Assembly (NCBI GenBank): GCA_003482455.1
Contig: DMYW01000002.1
Coordinates: 123,719-187,718 of the forward strand
Length of the DNA: 64,000 nt
Direction: 5' to 3'
Source of the DNA: Rheinheimera sp.
GTDB lineage: Bacteria > Pseudomonadota > Gammaproteobacteria > Enterobacterales > Alteromonadaceae
Shown here: piece by piece, positions 8,747 through 17,338 of the stretch
How the letters are laid out: every line of letters starts with the position of its first letter
Position numbering within the stretch: the stretch's first letter is position 1
Made by a program: the position numbers and the translations under genes
The notes under the pieces: generated by a model
Databases searched by the model: none
What the model was told of the DNA's origin: nothing
The model's input: the letters and a program-made list of their open reading frames with translations, nothing else

Positions 8747-8762
8747 ATTAGAATTTTCTAAT
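8747..8762 (+). promoter_or_regulatory. Inverted-repeat operator candidate before the RND operon
   Basis: ATTAGAA-TT-TTCTAAT is an inverted repeat with 7-base arms in an AT-rich stretch 47-62 bases before the adaptor start codon. A second half-like element (TATCTAATAA) follows at about 8781. The position overlaps where a promoter should lie, so it may be the operator of a repressor such as an ArsR-like protein. No regulator gene is adjacent. Confidence 0.4.
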
Positions 8763-8808
8763 ATATACTTATTTCAGATTTATCTAATAAACCTTGTAAG
8801 GAGTCGTT

Positions 8809-9852
8809 ATGCGTCCATGGTCTTCTGCATTGTTGGCGTCACTGCTGTGTGGCTCGGCAATCGCCAGTGATTGGATCCAAATCAGCGCTCAGGCGGAGCC
8901 CACCTGGCTGGAATTACCTGCTTTGGTGGAAGCTGTGAACCAATCGACGATTTCTGCGCAAACCAGCGGTCGGATCACCGAACTCCCCTATGACGTCAAT
9001 GACTATGTGCCACAAGGCGCGGTGATCGTCCGTTTTACCGACACGGAGCAAAAAGCACGCCTTGATCAAGCCAATGCAGCGTTGGCCGAAGCAAGTACCC
9101 GCTTTGACGAAATGAATAAAGAGCTTGTTCGCATTAAAGACATCCATGCCAAAGGTTTGGTTGCCAAAGCTGCGTTAGATATGGCTCAGGCAAACTTCAA
9201 TGCCGCCAAAGCACGTTTTGACCAAGCTCAAGCTGCTGGCAAAGCTGCGCGCGAACAACTTGAACAAACGGTTGTTCGAGCCCCCTACAGCGGTATTTTA
9301 CAGCAGCGTTTTGTACAAATCGGCGAATTGGCCGTGCCCGGCAAACCGCTGCTGCAAGGGCTGAGCTTGGAACATTTGCGTTTGGTGACTCAGCTGCCGC
9401 AAAGCCAACAGCAAGCAGTGCGTCAAAGCGAGCAAGCACAACTGCAGCTGCAACATGGCGAGATCATTGCGGTCGGCAAACCAGAACTAACCATTGCGCC
9501 GCAAGCGAACTCGCAAAGTCATAGCTTTCAGCTTCGCGTCAAACTGCCACAAGCCGATTATGGCGCGCAGAATTTATTTCCTGGCTCTTGGGTGCGTTTG
9601 CGTTTGCAAACCGGCAGTGAGTCGCAACTACAGGTCCCTGCCAGCGCAGTGTTATGGCGCGGAGAAGTGTCAATGGTTTGGCTTAAGCAGCAAGAAAAAA
9701 TCACGCTGCAGCCACTGCGACTTGCACGAATTGATGACGCTCGTTACATGGTGTTAAGCGGTTTAAAAGCTGGGGCTGAGATCGCAAAAAACGCAAAAGC
9801 TCAGCTCGCACAAAGTATTGCAACAGACTCTATGACTGACACCAAACACTAA
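8809..9852 (+). CDS. RND efflux periplasmic adaptor (membrane fusion protein)
   Basis: A 347-residue adaptor that would link an inner-membrane RND pump to an outer-membrane channel. It has a signal peptide (SSALLASLLCGSAIAS), a split lipoyl domain (STISAQTSGRITELPYDVND, then VVRAPYSGILQQRFVQIGE), a helical hairpin between them (about residues 80-150, rich in Ala, Glu and Lys), and a beta-barrel end (PGSWVRLRLQ). AAGGAG lies 6-7 bases before the ATG. The pump gene starts 11 bases after its stop, so the two form an operon. No outer-membrane factor gene is present, so a shared TolC-like protein is likely. Confidence 0.9.
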   Translation: MRPWSSALLASLLCGSAIASDWIQISAQAEPTWLELPALVEAVNQSTISAQTSGRITELPYDVNDYVPQGAVIVRFTDTEQKARLDQANAALAEASTRFDEMNKELVRIKDIHAKGLVAKAALDMAQANFNAAKARFDQAQAAGKAAREQLEQTVVRAPYSGILQQRFVQIGELAVPGKPLLQGLSLEHLRLVTQLPQSQQQAVRQSEQAQLQLQHGEIIAVGKPELTIAPQANSQSHSFQLRVKLPQADYGAQNLFPGSWVRLRLQTGSESQLQVPASAVLWRGEVSMVWLKQQEKITLQPLRLARIDDARYMVLSGLKAGAEIAKNAKAQLAQSIATDSMTDTKH

Positions 9853-9863
9853 CGGAGTACGCC

Positions 9864-12800
9864 ATGACAGACAAATTGGGCTTGTCGGGCCATCTCGCCG
9901 ACTTCTTTAAACGCAACCAAATCACCCCATTATTGGCCTTGGTGGCATTCTTATTAGGCTTGTTTGCCGTGTTAGTGACGCCACGCGAAGAAGAGCCGCA
10001 AATCGAAGTCACCTTTGCCAACGTGTTTATTCCGTACACAGGGGCCAGCGCGGCCATGGTAGAGCAACAAGTCGCTGTGCCGGCAGAAAAAATTATTGCC
10101 GAGATCAGTGGTGTTGAGCATGTGTATTCAGTATCCGAGCCGGGCCGCGCCATTCTGACCGTACAATTTAAAGTCGGCCAAAAACGTACTGATGCGCTCG
10201 TTCGCTTGTACAACGCCTTCTACGCCAAGTCCGATTGGCAACCGCAAAACGCCGGCATAGGCCCGGTGCTGATTAAACCCAAAGGGATCGATGATGTCCC
10301 TGTGTTTGCGGTGACCTTGTGGAGCAAGCAACCAACGGTCAGTCGAATTGACTTGCAAGCGGCGGCGCGGGCGCTCGAAGAACAACTGCAGCAAGTCACT
10401 GGCAGCCGAGATATTTACAGTATCGGCACGCAAAACGAGCAAGTCAGCGTGCGGTTAGACCCTGCCCGTATGGCCGCATACCAATTGAGTGTGCCGCAGC
10501 TGCAACAGGCATTAGCCCAAGCGGGACAGGTTAGTCATAGCCAAGCCGTGTTGGCGCCGGATCAGACCATTCAAGTGCAAGCTGGCGCCTTTTTGTCCAA
10601 TGCCAAACAACTGGGTGAATTAGTCGTGGCGGTAAAATCTTCGGCAACGCAGCCGGAAACGCAGGACACCCACTCGACGTCTTTTCAGGACACCCACTTA
10701 CCGGTGTACTTACGCGACGTCGCGGATATTGAAACTGGCGTGGCGGAACCATCAAATTACGTGCAGCACTGGCAAGCAGGCGCAAATGTCATCGCCACAC
10801 CAAGCCCAGCAGTGACTGTGGTGGTTGCCAAACAGCCTGGCGTAAACGCCGTCGATGTCAGCCGCGGCATGGAGCAGAAACTTGAGCAACTGCAGGCTCG
10901 GTTTTTATCACAAGACATCGAACTGACGATTAGCCGCAACTATGGCGAAACGGCAAAAGACAAAGCCGACACTTTGATCCATAAACTGATGTTCGCGACT
11001 GCGTCGGTCGTACTGCTGGTGGCATGGGCGCTGGGTTCTCGTGAAGCGTTTGTAGTCGGCATGGCCGTGGTGATCACGCTGGCCGCTACCTTGTTTGCCA
11101 GTTGGGCCTATGGGTTTACGCTCAACCGTGTCAGCTTATTTGCGCTGATTTTCTCGATTGGTATTTTGGTCGATGACGCCATTGTGGTGGTAGAAAACCT
11201 GCATCGACACTGGTTGATGGGCAAAAAGACCCTCGCCGAAGCGTTGCCTTATGCAGTTGAAGAAGTAGGCGGTCCGACGATTTTGGCGACTTTTACGGTG
11301 ATCGCCGCTTTATTACCTATGGCGTTTGTGTCAGGCCTGATGGGGCCTTATATGAGCCCAATCCCGATCAATGCCAGTATGGGCATGTTGATTAGCTTGT
11401 TCGTGGCATTCATCTTTACGCCTTGGTTGTTCTTAAAAGTGTTTGAACACAGAACACCGGGTTCTGTGGACATCCACTCACCAGGTTCTGTGGACACCCA
11501 CTCGACAAGCGAGGGCTCAGCTTCCAAGGACACCCACCACGCGTCTCATGCGCAAGACGAAAAACTTGAACGTCTATTCAGCCGCTTAATGACTCCGTTT
11601 TTAGGTAAGCGGGCAGGACGACGGAATCGGGTGAAATTGCTTTTGGGGTTGATTGGCGCGATTTTGGCGTCGGTGCTATTGGTCACATCGCAGCAAGTCA
11701 TTTTGAAAATGTTGCCGTTTGACAACAAATCTGAATTCCAAGTGGTGGTCGACTTACCTGAAGGTAGCACGCTAGAGCAAACACAGGCGGTGCTTAATCA
11801 AGTCAGCCAAGCACTGGTCAGTCAACCGGAAGTGACACACTTGCAAACCTATGCCGGCACAGCTGCTCCAATAAATTTCAATGGCTTAGTCCGCCAATAC
11901 TATTTGCGGGCCTATCCATGGCAAGGCGATGTACAAGTGAATTTGCACAACCGTCATGAGCGCAGTGAAAAAAGTCATGACATTGCGCTTCGAGTTCGGC
12001 CGCTGCTTAGTGCGCTAGAAAAATCGACCGGCGCTAGCATCAAACTGGTCGAAGTACCGCCAGGGCCCCCTGTAATGGCGCCGCTGGTCGCAGAGGTTTA
12101 CGGACCAGACTATGCTACGCAGTTGGGCGTCGCTAACACACTGCAAAAAACCTTTGCAACAACACCTAACATTGTCGATGTCGATAGCACGATTGAAGCG
12201 TCTCAAGCACGCTGGCTGTTGGTCGTTGACCAGCAAAAAGCAGCGCTACTTGGGGTTTCAGTCGATAGCATCACTGCGGCTGTGCAAATGGCCAGCGAAG
12301 GTTACAACGCCACTTATCTGCGTAATGACCACAAACGTGCCTTAACACCTGTGCAACTGAGACTCAATGAAAGTTCATTGGCAAGCTGGCAAGCGTTGTC
12401 GCAATTGACGATCCCTTCAAGTCAAGGCGCACAAATTCCATTAAGTGAGCTGGTACAAAAAGTCGAAACGCAGCGCGAAAATACGATTTATCGCAAAGAC
12501 TTACGACCTGTTGTTTTTGTCACCGCCGACTTAGCAGGTGGACCTGACAGCCCGCTATACGGCATGCTGGATATCAAAGCCGCTCTGCAGCAAGATGTCG
12601 CGCTAGAACAGCAGTTTTTCCACGCGCCTTCGGATCTAGACCGCCTCAGTATTAAATGGGATGGCGAGTGGCAAATTACTTTTGAGACATTCCGCGACAT
12701 GGGTATCGCATACGGCGTTGGTTTGGTGATGATCTATTTGCTGGTGGTTGCGCAGTTTAAATCCTACGGTATCCCATTGATTATTATGGCGCCTATTCCA

Positions 12801-13184
12801 CTAACACTGATTGGTATCATGCCTGGGCATTGGCTGCTGGGGCAACAATTTACCGCCACGTCAATGATTGGGATGATTGCGCTTGCAGGCATCATAGTGC
12901 GCAATTCTATTCTGCTGGTGGACTTTATTCAGCAACAAACCGCAGCGGGTGTCAGTCTAGAACGGGCTGTCGTACATGCCAGTGCCGTGCGTGCTCGGCC
13001 TATTGTGCTGACCGCGTTGGCGGCGATGCTGGGCGCTCTGTTTATCCTAGATGACCCGATTTTTGGTGGCCTTGCTGTGGCGCTGATCTGTGGCATGTTA
13101 GTGTCGACGCTGCTGACATTGGTGGTGATCCCGGTCGTCTACTACGCCTATAACTACCAATCAATTCCGGTCACTGAGGGTTAA
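9864..13184 (+). CDS. RND family efflux pump with in-frame repeat insertions
   Basis: A 1106-residue proton-driven RND transporter of the HAE family. It starts with a cytoplasmic helix and TM1, the porter domain opens EEEPQIEVTFANV, and the TM4 proton-relay pair is in GILVDDAIVVVENL. The second half repeats the fold and ends in TM10-12 (GIIVRNSILLVDF). Two segments are foreign to the family. Residues about 265-280 contain ETQDTHS and SFQDTHLP. Residues about 530-560, in the cytoplasmic loop after TM6, contain GSVDIHS, GSVDTHS and ASKDTHH. Each DTH/DIH is a translated GGACAYCCAC repeat. The frame is intact, so the pump is probably functional. Substrates are unknown. Confidence 0.9.
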   Translation: MTDKLGLSGHLADFFKRNQITPLLALVAFLLGLFAVLVTPREEEPQIEVTFANVFIPYTGASAAMVEQQVAVPAEKIIAEISGVEHVYSVSEPGRAILTVQFKVGQKRTDALVRLYNAFYAKSDWQPQNAGIGPVLIKPKGIDDVPVFAVTLWSKQPTVSRIDLQAAARALEEQLQQVTGSRDIYSIGTQNEQVSVRLDPARMAAYQLSVPQLQQALAQAGQVSHSQAVLAPDQTIQVQAGAFLSNAKQLGELVVAVKSSATQPETQDTHSTSFQDTHLPVYLRDVADIETGVAEPSNYVQHWQAGANVIATPSPAVTVVVAKQPGVNAVDVSRGMEQKLEQLQARFLSQDIELTISRNYGETAKDKADTLIHKLMFATASVVLLVAWALGSREAFVVGMAVVITLAATLFASWAYGFTLNRVSLFALIFSIGILVDDAIVVVENLHRHWLMGKKTLAEALPYAVEEVGGPTILATFTVIAALLPMAFVSGLMGPYMSPIPINASMGMLISLFVAFIFTPWLFLKVFEHRTPGSVDIHSPGSVDTHSTSEGSASKDTHHASHAQDEKLERLFSRLMTPFLGKRAGRRNRVKLLLGLIGAILASVLLVTSQQVILKMLPFDNKSEFQVVVDLPEGSTLEQTQAVLNQVSQALVSQPEVTHLQTYAGTAAPINFNGLVRQYYLRAYPWQGDVQVNLHNRHERSEKSHDIALRVRPLLSALEKSTGASIKLVEVPPGPPVMAPLVAEVYGPDYATQLGVANTLQKTFATTPNIVDVDSTIEASQARWLLVVDQQKAALLGVSVDSITAAVQMASEGYNATYLRNDHKRALTPVQLRLNESSLASWQALSQLTIPSSQGAQIPLSELVQKVETQRENTIYRKDLRPVVFVTADLAGGPDSPLYGMLDIKAALQQDVALEQQFFHAPSDLDRLSIKWDGEWQITFETFRDMGIAYGVGLVMIYLLVVAQFKSYGIPLIIMAPIPLTLIGIMPGHWLLGQQFTATSMIGMIALAGIIVRNSILLVDFIQQQTAAGVSLERAVVHASAVRARPIVLTALAAMLGALFILDDPIFGGLAVALICGMLVSTLLTLVVIPVVYYAYNYQSIPVTEG
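10664..10697 (+). repeat. Two repeat cores inside the RND pump gene
   Basis: GGACACCCAC occurs at 10664-10673 and 10688-10697, 24 bases apart (a multiple of three). Both are read as D-T-H. They fall just before the conserved LRDVADIE strand of the porter domain. Confidence 0.9.
11453..11537 (+). repeat. Three repeat cores inside the RND pump gene
   Basis: GGACATCCAC (11468), GGACACCCAC (11492) and GGACACCCAC (11528) are spaced by 24 and 36 bases and read as D-I-H, D-T-H and D-T-H. The surrounding GGTTCTGTGGACAYCCACTC block is itself duplicated. The segment codes for the loop between TM6 and TM7. Confidence 0.9.
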
Positions 13185-13213
13185 TCCTGCGATAACTAGT
13201 GCGGTTTTGCTCG

Positions 13214-13236
13214 AAAGGGAGCCTAGCTCCCTTTTT
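13214..13236 (+). terminator. Rho-independent terminator of the RND operon
   Basis: AAAGGGAGC-CTA-GCTCCCTTT is a 9-base perfect stem followed by TTT, 30 bases after the pump stop codon. Confidence 0.85.
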
Positions 13237-13246
13237 GGACATCCAC
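13237..13246. repeat. Repeat core upstream of the RAYT gene
   Basis: GGACATCCAC directly follows the RND terminator and lies 84 bases before the transposase start. Together with the copies at 14552-14602 it brackets the transposase gene. Confidence 0.75.
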
Positions 13247-13330
13247 TCGATTCGCCCCACAATCTTGACATTAACATTTTTGCAACCATAGTAAATATTC
13301 CCCTCGACACGGACCGTCAAGGATTTCCCT

Positions 13331-14299
13331 ATGCCACAGCCTCGCAAAGCCTTGGTATCCGTTGATACCACACCCAGTTACCACGTAGTTAGTCGCTGCG
13401 TGCGCCGTACGTTTTTGTTTGGCGTCGTTGATAACAAAGACTTTAGCCATCGCCGCGATGCGATTGTTGAGCGTTTAAGCGAACTTGCTAAGCTGTTTTG
13501 CATCGATGTTGCCGCGTACGCCATCATGTCGAACCATTACCACTTGGTGGTGCGCATTCAAAAACAACGAGCGTTAGACTTACCCGTCACAGAAGTTATC
13601 AAACGCTGGAGCGGCTTGTATTCATTACCATTTTTAGCCAAGCGTTACGCCAATGATGAGGTGCTGACAGATGCTGAACTGGTCGAAGCCGAGCGACAAA
13701 TTGAAGAGCGACGCGAGCGGCTTTACGACTTAAGCTGGTTTATGCGTTGTTTAAACGAGCCCATTGCCCGCGAAGCTAACTTAGAAGACGGCTGCACCGG
13801 CCGGTTTTGGGAAGGCCGGTTTAAGTCCCAAGCTCTATTAGACGAGCGCGCAGAGCTGCAAGCCATGGCCTACGTAGATTTGAACCCCATTCGCGCCAAG
13901 ATGGCGGATAAGCTCGAGGACAGTGACTTCACGTCCATTCAAACCCGTGCAAACTTTAAAGATTCGCCAATGGGGCCGCTGCTACTGCCCTTTGCCGGTG
14001 ACTCACACCAAAGCAACAACCCTGAGCATATTCCGTACAATTTAATTGAATATATTCAATTAGTTGAATGGACTGGGCGGCAACTCAAAGCCGGTAAACG
14101 CGGTTATATAAAAAGTGAAATTCCGCCGATTTTTGAACGGCTGAAAATCAACACGGCAGCGTGGCTACACAACTGCGAAGGGCTGGAAAAAACCTATTAC
14201 CGCGTCATCGGCAGTGCTGCTCGGCTGCAAGAGTTTTGCGAAAAATTAAAACAACAACGCGTGCTGGGTATTACTGCTGCTCGACAGGCGTTTGGCTGA
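13331..14299 (+). CDS. REP-associated tyrosine transposase (RAYT, Y1_Tnp family)
   Basis: A 322-residue IS200/IS605-like HUH transposase of the RAYT type. Key features are TTPSYHVVSRCVRRTFLFG near the N-terminus, the HUH motif in AYAIMSNHYHLVVRI (His-Tyr-His), a GRFWEGRFKSQALL segment, and AYVDLNPIRAKMA with DFTSIQTR after it. The nucleophilic tyrosine cannot be fixed by eye. RAYTs are usually single-copy domesticated genes that move short palindromic REP sequences as single-stranded DNA. AAGGAT precedes the ATG. GGACATCCAC on the left and duplicated GTGGCTGTCC copies on the right flank it, linking it by position to the dispersed repeat family. Confidence 0.9.
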   Translation: MPQPRKALVSVDTTPSYHVVSRCVRRTFLFGVVDNKDFSHRRDAIVERLSELAKLFCIDVAAYAIMSNHYHLVVRIQKQRALDLPVTEVIKRWSGLYSLPFLAKRYANDEVLTDAELVEAERQIEERRERLYDLSWFMRCLNEPIAREANLEDGCTGRFWEGRFKSQALLDERAELQAMAYVDLNPIRAKMADKLEDSDFTSIQTRANFKDSPMGPLLLPFAGDSHQSNNPEHIPYNLIEYIQLVEWTGRQLKAGKRGYIKSEIPPIFERLKINTAAWLHNCEGLEKTYYRVIGSAARLQEFCEKLKQQRVLGITAARQAFG

Positions 14300-14551
14300 C
14301 CTACTCGCTGCTTTTTAGGGCAAATCTGCAAACAAGCCAGCATAGGTTGCGATCCCGTTTACACATTCTGTGGCGTTTTTGTTCCAAATCTCTGCTATTG
14401 CAATCTTGAAATGCCTTTGTATAAAGGAAACGCTCTCCATTGGATGAATATTCACCCAATTTGGGTACTAACATCTATACACTTTGAAATAGTGGATGTC
14501 TTCGAAAAATTTTTCGAGAAATTTCGCAGTGGCGAAAATTCAGTGGCAAAA

Positions 14552-14602
14552 TTCAGTGGCTGTCCACGGTCAGCGAAAAATTCAGTGGCTGTCCACGGTC
14601 AG
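14552..14602. repeat. Direct repeat of the GTGGCTGTCC variant
   Basis: TTCAGTGGCTGTCCACGG plus TCAG occurs at 14552-14573 and 14581-14602 with a 29-base period. A partial copy (ATTCAGTGGCAAA) lies just before. It lies about 250 bases behind the transposase stop codon in a 349-base gap without other features. Confidence 0.8.
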
Positions 14603-14648
14603 AATGTCCGTGATACTCTTATGCAACCAATTTTACATCCCAAGAAAC

Positions 14649-15050
14649 ATGCAATACCTTCTGATTTTATTGGCTTTTCTCTGCGCAACCCCACTGGTTA
14701 TAGGCGCATCCAGCCTAGGTAGTGAGCTAATGCTTGGCATACCAATGGGTAACTTCTTGGCGGCGGGACTCTTCGTGTCCTGGTCCAGTGCTCTTTACAG
14801 AGCTTGCGGAACTCCCTTGGGGCTGCTAGTGGTATCTCGCATATCGTTGATATTCGCCATAAGTTGGCTACCTGTATCTATCGCACTAAGTGGCAACCCT
14901 TATCTGCAGTTCTCAGACGACACAATCCTCTGGTGGCTTGGCTATACCGGAATGCTTACAACAGCTTTGTTAGTCCTAAGTTTAATTGTTCTTATTCAAT
15001 CGGTTAGGCAGAAAATCCGCAGCAAAGCAGAAAAAGACGCCTCACAATAA
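14649..15050 (+). CDS. Hypothetical small integral membrane protein
   Basis: No family is recognised. The 133-residue protein has four hydrophobic segments (MQYLLILLAFLCATPLVIG, MGNFLAAGLFVSWSSALY, LLVVSRISLIFAISWLPV, WWLGYTGMLTTALLVLSLI) and a basic C-terminal tail. The frame extends upstream to 14496, but those residues are translated REP-like repeats, so the ATG at 14649 is preferred. The ribosome site is weak (AAGAAAC). It may instead start at the ATG at about 14604. Confidence 0.5.
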   Translation: MQYLLILLAFLCATPLVIGASSLGSELMLGIPMGNFLAAGLFVSWSSALYRACGTPLGLLVVSRISLIFAISWLPVSIALSGNPYLQFSDDTILWWLGYTGMLTTALLVLSLIVLIQSVRQKIRSKAEKDASQ

Positions 15051-15179
15051 ACTGTGCGCTGTTGTGGTGCGATTTCTTGTCACTGCAATCGTATGCAGTG
15101 CATTTGCACCAGACTGGTGCTGTTTATGGCCATAGCAATCGTCTAAGCTGGGGTTAAAAAATCAGCAGGGAAAAAGTAT

Positions 15180-16940
15180 ATGCCACAGCCGTTGTATGGT
15201 CGTTACTCGCATTCGTGGTCCGCGTTAGCGCTGGCTGTGACCTTAGCAGTTGCTGGATGCAATCCAGCTACAAACTCACCAGCCCCCTCTTCAAGTACAG
15301 CAACCCCCACAGCGCCAACAACTCAAGCGACTACCACAGCCCAAGCGGCCGCACGCTGGTGGGACAATGCCGTTTTCTACCAAATTTGGCCACGCAGCTT
15401 TGCCGATAGCGACGGTGATGGCGCGGGGGATTTTACGGGCATTGAGCAAAAACTACCTTATTTACAAGACCTTGGAGTAAATGCGTTGTGGTTAACGCCG
15501 GTATTTGAAGCGCCTAGTTATCATGGCTACGATTTCACAGAGTTTTACCAAGTCGAAAAAGACTACGGCACTATGGCCCAATTTGAGCAGATGGTTGCAG
15601 CTGCCAATGCCAAACATATCCGCGTGATCTTGGACCTAGTGATCAACCATATTTCTGATCAACACGATTGGTTCAAACGTTCAGCCGCCGGTGAAGCCCC
15701 TTACAAAGACTATTTTATTTGGCGCGACAGCTTGCCGACAGATGGCTGGGGCCCGGCGTGGGACGCCAGCAAAGACGATCCCAAAGCGGTGTGGCATTAC
15801 AATGAAACACGCAAAGCTTGGTATTACGGCGCCTTTGGAGCGTCACAGCCTGACTTGAACTTGACTCATCCAGATGTCGTCGCTGAAATGAAAAAAATGG
15901 CCAAGTTCTGGCTCGATAAAGGGGTGGCAGGCTTTCGTTTAGATGCGGTGCGTTACGCCATTGAAAATGGCCCTAAACAACAAGCTGATACAGCTCAAAC
16001 CATTGAATATTGGAAAGATTTCTCCAATTTCGTCCGCTCCGTCAAACCCGACGCCATGTTAGTCGGTGAAGCCTGGGCAGACTTGCCAGTCTCTGCGAAA
16101 TATTACGGAGATGGCCAAGGGTTAGACTCAGGCTTTGATTTTGACTTTGGCTATAAAGTCATGAGCCTATTGCAAAGCCAAGGCGGTGTGAAGGCAGAAT
16201 TCGGGACTATGGATCAAAGCAAGGACACCCACCTAAACCCAGCAAGCGTCTTGATGGCAAATATGCAGCAGCGCAACACCTCAGGGGCACCACAAGGCTA
16301 CTTCAGCCCATTCTTAACCAATCACGACCAACCGCGCATTGGTTTTCAACTGGCTGGCGATCTTGCTAAGGCAAAACTGGCGGCAGCCATGTTGTTTAGC
16401 TCACCCGGCACACCTTACATCTATTACGGCGAAGAAATTGGCCTAAACCAAGCCAGTGACGCCGAACATATTCAGCGCCGCGCGCCGATGTTTTGGTCGC
16501 AAGGCAAGCAAGCAGGCTTTACTAGTGCTGATACGGCATGGGTGCAAAAATCTGACCTGTTCCCACCACAACAGGAAACCAGCTGGTGGGCGCCGTTTTT
16601 AACGCAACAGATAGCCGAGCATCGCACTGTTGCGGATATGCAACAAGACAAATCGTCCTTGTGGAATCTGTATAAATTATTGATTGAATTAAAGAAAAAT
16701 CATCCAGAATTTAGCGTGAGCGGCAGCTATGCAGCGGAGATGGTTAGTGATGGCAAATTGCTGCAGATTAGCCACGAACTCAATGGTCAAAAGACAATCA
16801 TGCTGCTGAATTTGGGTACTGCCGTCGCGACAATTCCCCCAGAGCTTAGCAATGATTCATCTTTGAAAACCATCTGGGCGGAAGCCGATAGCCAACCAAC
16901 CGAATTAGCAGCCAATCAACTGAGAATTTTTAGTTACTGA
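15180..16940 (+). CDS. GH13 alpha-amylase family lipoprotein
   Basis: A 586-residue alpha-glucan-active enzyme of glycoside hydrolase family 13. The N-terminus is a lipoprotein signal (VTLAVAGC lipobox), followed by a Thr/Ser/Pro/Ala-rich linker. The catalytic barrel has DLVINHIS (region I), GFRLDAVRY with the nucleophile Asp (region II), LVGEAW with the acid/base Glu (region III) and LTNHDQPR (region IV). The order and the TPVFEAPSYHGYD segment resemble oligo-1,6-glucosidase/trehalose synthase-like enzymes more than secreted endo-amylases. Residues about 347-351 read SKDTHL, a translated GGACACCCAC repeat shortly before region IV. It would act in the periplasm on maltodextrins; no transporter is adjacent. 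Confidence 0.9.
   Translation: MPQPLYGRYSHSWSALALAVTLAVAGCNPATNSPAPSSSTATPTAPTTQATTTAQAAARWWDNAVFYQIWPRSFADSDGDGAGDFTGIEQKLPYLQDLGVNALWLTPVFEAPSYHGYDFTEFYQVEKDYGTMAQFEQMVAAANAKHIRVILDLVINHISDQHDWFKRSAAGEAPYKDYFIWRDSLPTDGWGPAWDASKDDPKAVWHYNETRKAWYYGAFGASQPDLNLTHPDVVAEMKKMAKFWLDKGVAGFRLDAVRYAIENGPKQQADTAQTIEYWKDFSNFVRSVKPDAMLVGEAWADLPVSAKYYGDGQGLDSGFDFDFGYKVMSLLQSQGGVKAEFGTMDQSKDTHLNPASVLMANMQQRNTSGAPQGYFSPFLTNHDQPRIGFQLAGDLAKAKLAAAMLFSSPGTPYIYYGEEIGLNQASDAEHIQRRAPMFWSQGKQAGFTSADTAWVQKSDLFPPQQETSWWAPFLTQQIAEHRTVADMQQDKSSLWNLYKLLIELKKNHPEFSVSGSYAAEMVSDGKLLQISHELNGQKTIMLLNLGTAVATIPPELSNDSSLKTIWAEADSQPTELAANQLRIFSY
16223..16232 (+). repeat. Repeat core inside the GH13 gene
   Basis: GGACACCCAC is read as D-T-H within AAGGACACCCACCT, in the same orientation and frame as the five copies in the RND pump. 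Confidence 0.85.
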
Positions 16941-16959
16941 CCGGGTTCGGCGCTCTGAC

Positions 16960-17158
16960 TCCGACCCCGGTCCCTTGCAGCTGATGATAGTCGCATCCGA
17001 TTTGGTGCGGTAGTGTGGTTGCAGCGGGCCTTTTAAAGGACCAGAGCGCCCTTTCGGGCAATCTTTGAACATGTTCACTTTACAGTGTCCCTGCAGCAGA
17101 AGACGTCTTCCTTCTGCTGCGACTGCCAAACCGGGCCAGCAATGACCCGGTTTTTTTT
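16960..17158 (+). ncRNA. Candidate structured RNA or long structured 3' end
   Basis: Between the GH13 stop and the sensor kinase, several hairpins follow each other: GGCCTTTTAAAGGACC, GCCC-TTTC-GGGC, GAACATGTTC, GCAGCAGAAG...CTTCTGCTGC, and finally a terminator. The density of stems is greater than a terminator needs and suggests a small RNA of up to about 190 nucleotides, or a processed 3' UTR. I do not recognise it as 6S, tmRNA, RNase P or SRP RNA. Start and strand are inferred from the terminator. Confidence 0.3.
17128..17158 (+). terminator. Rho-independent terminator
   Basis: AAACCGGG and CCCGGTTT enclose a 10-base loop and are followed by a run of eight T, of which three pair. It ends the candidate RNA or the GH13 transcript. 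Confidence 0.85.
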
Positions 17159-17198
17159 CGGCCTTCTCGCACAACAGTGCTGCAGGTGACTCAATTTA

Positions 17199-17269
17199 GC
17201 GGGTGTCCACAAATCACTATTTAGTGGGTGTCCACAAATCAACAAATCACTCTTCTCCTGTGGGTGTCC
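17199..17269. repeat. Three GTGGGTGTCC-type cores before the sensor kinase
   Basis: GCGGGTGTCC (17199), GTGGGTGTCC (17224) and GTGGGTGTCC (17260) lie in a row, the first two followed by ACAAATCA. The first two are part of a 25-base direct repeat. They lie in the 5' region of the histidine kinase frame and can be read as codons, but probably precede the true start. Confidence 0.85.
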
Positions 17270-17338
17270 AACAACAAACTAGCAAAATCGGTAGCATCTC
17301 CTACAGTTAGTTACAAAGAACATAAAAACGAAGCTGCT

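Noticed and set aside
8616..8870. Plus-strand frame of 84 codons before the RND adaptor
   Set aside because: It runs through the promoter/operator region and overlaps the start of the adaptor in another frame.
14411..14722. 103-codon frame around the repeat after the RAYT gene
   Set aside because: It consists largely of translated repeat copies and overlaps the likely membrane protein gene in another frame.
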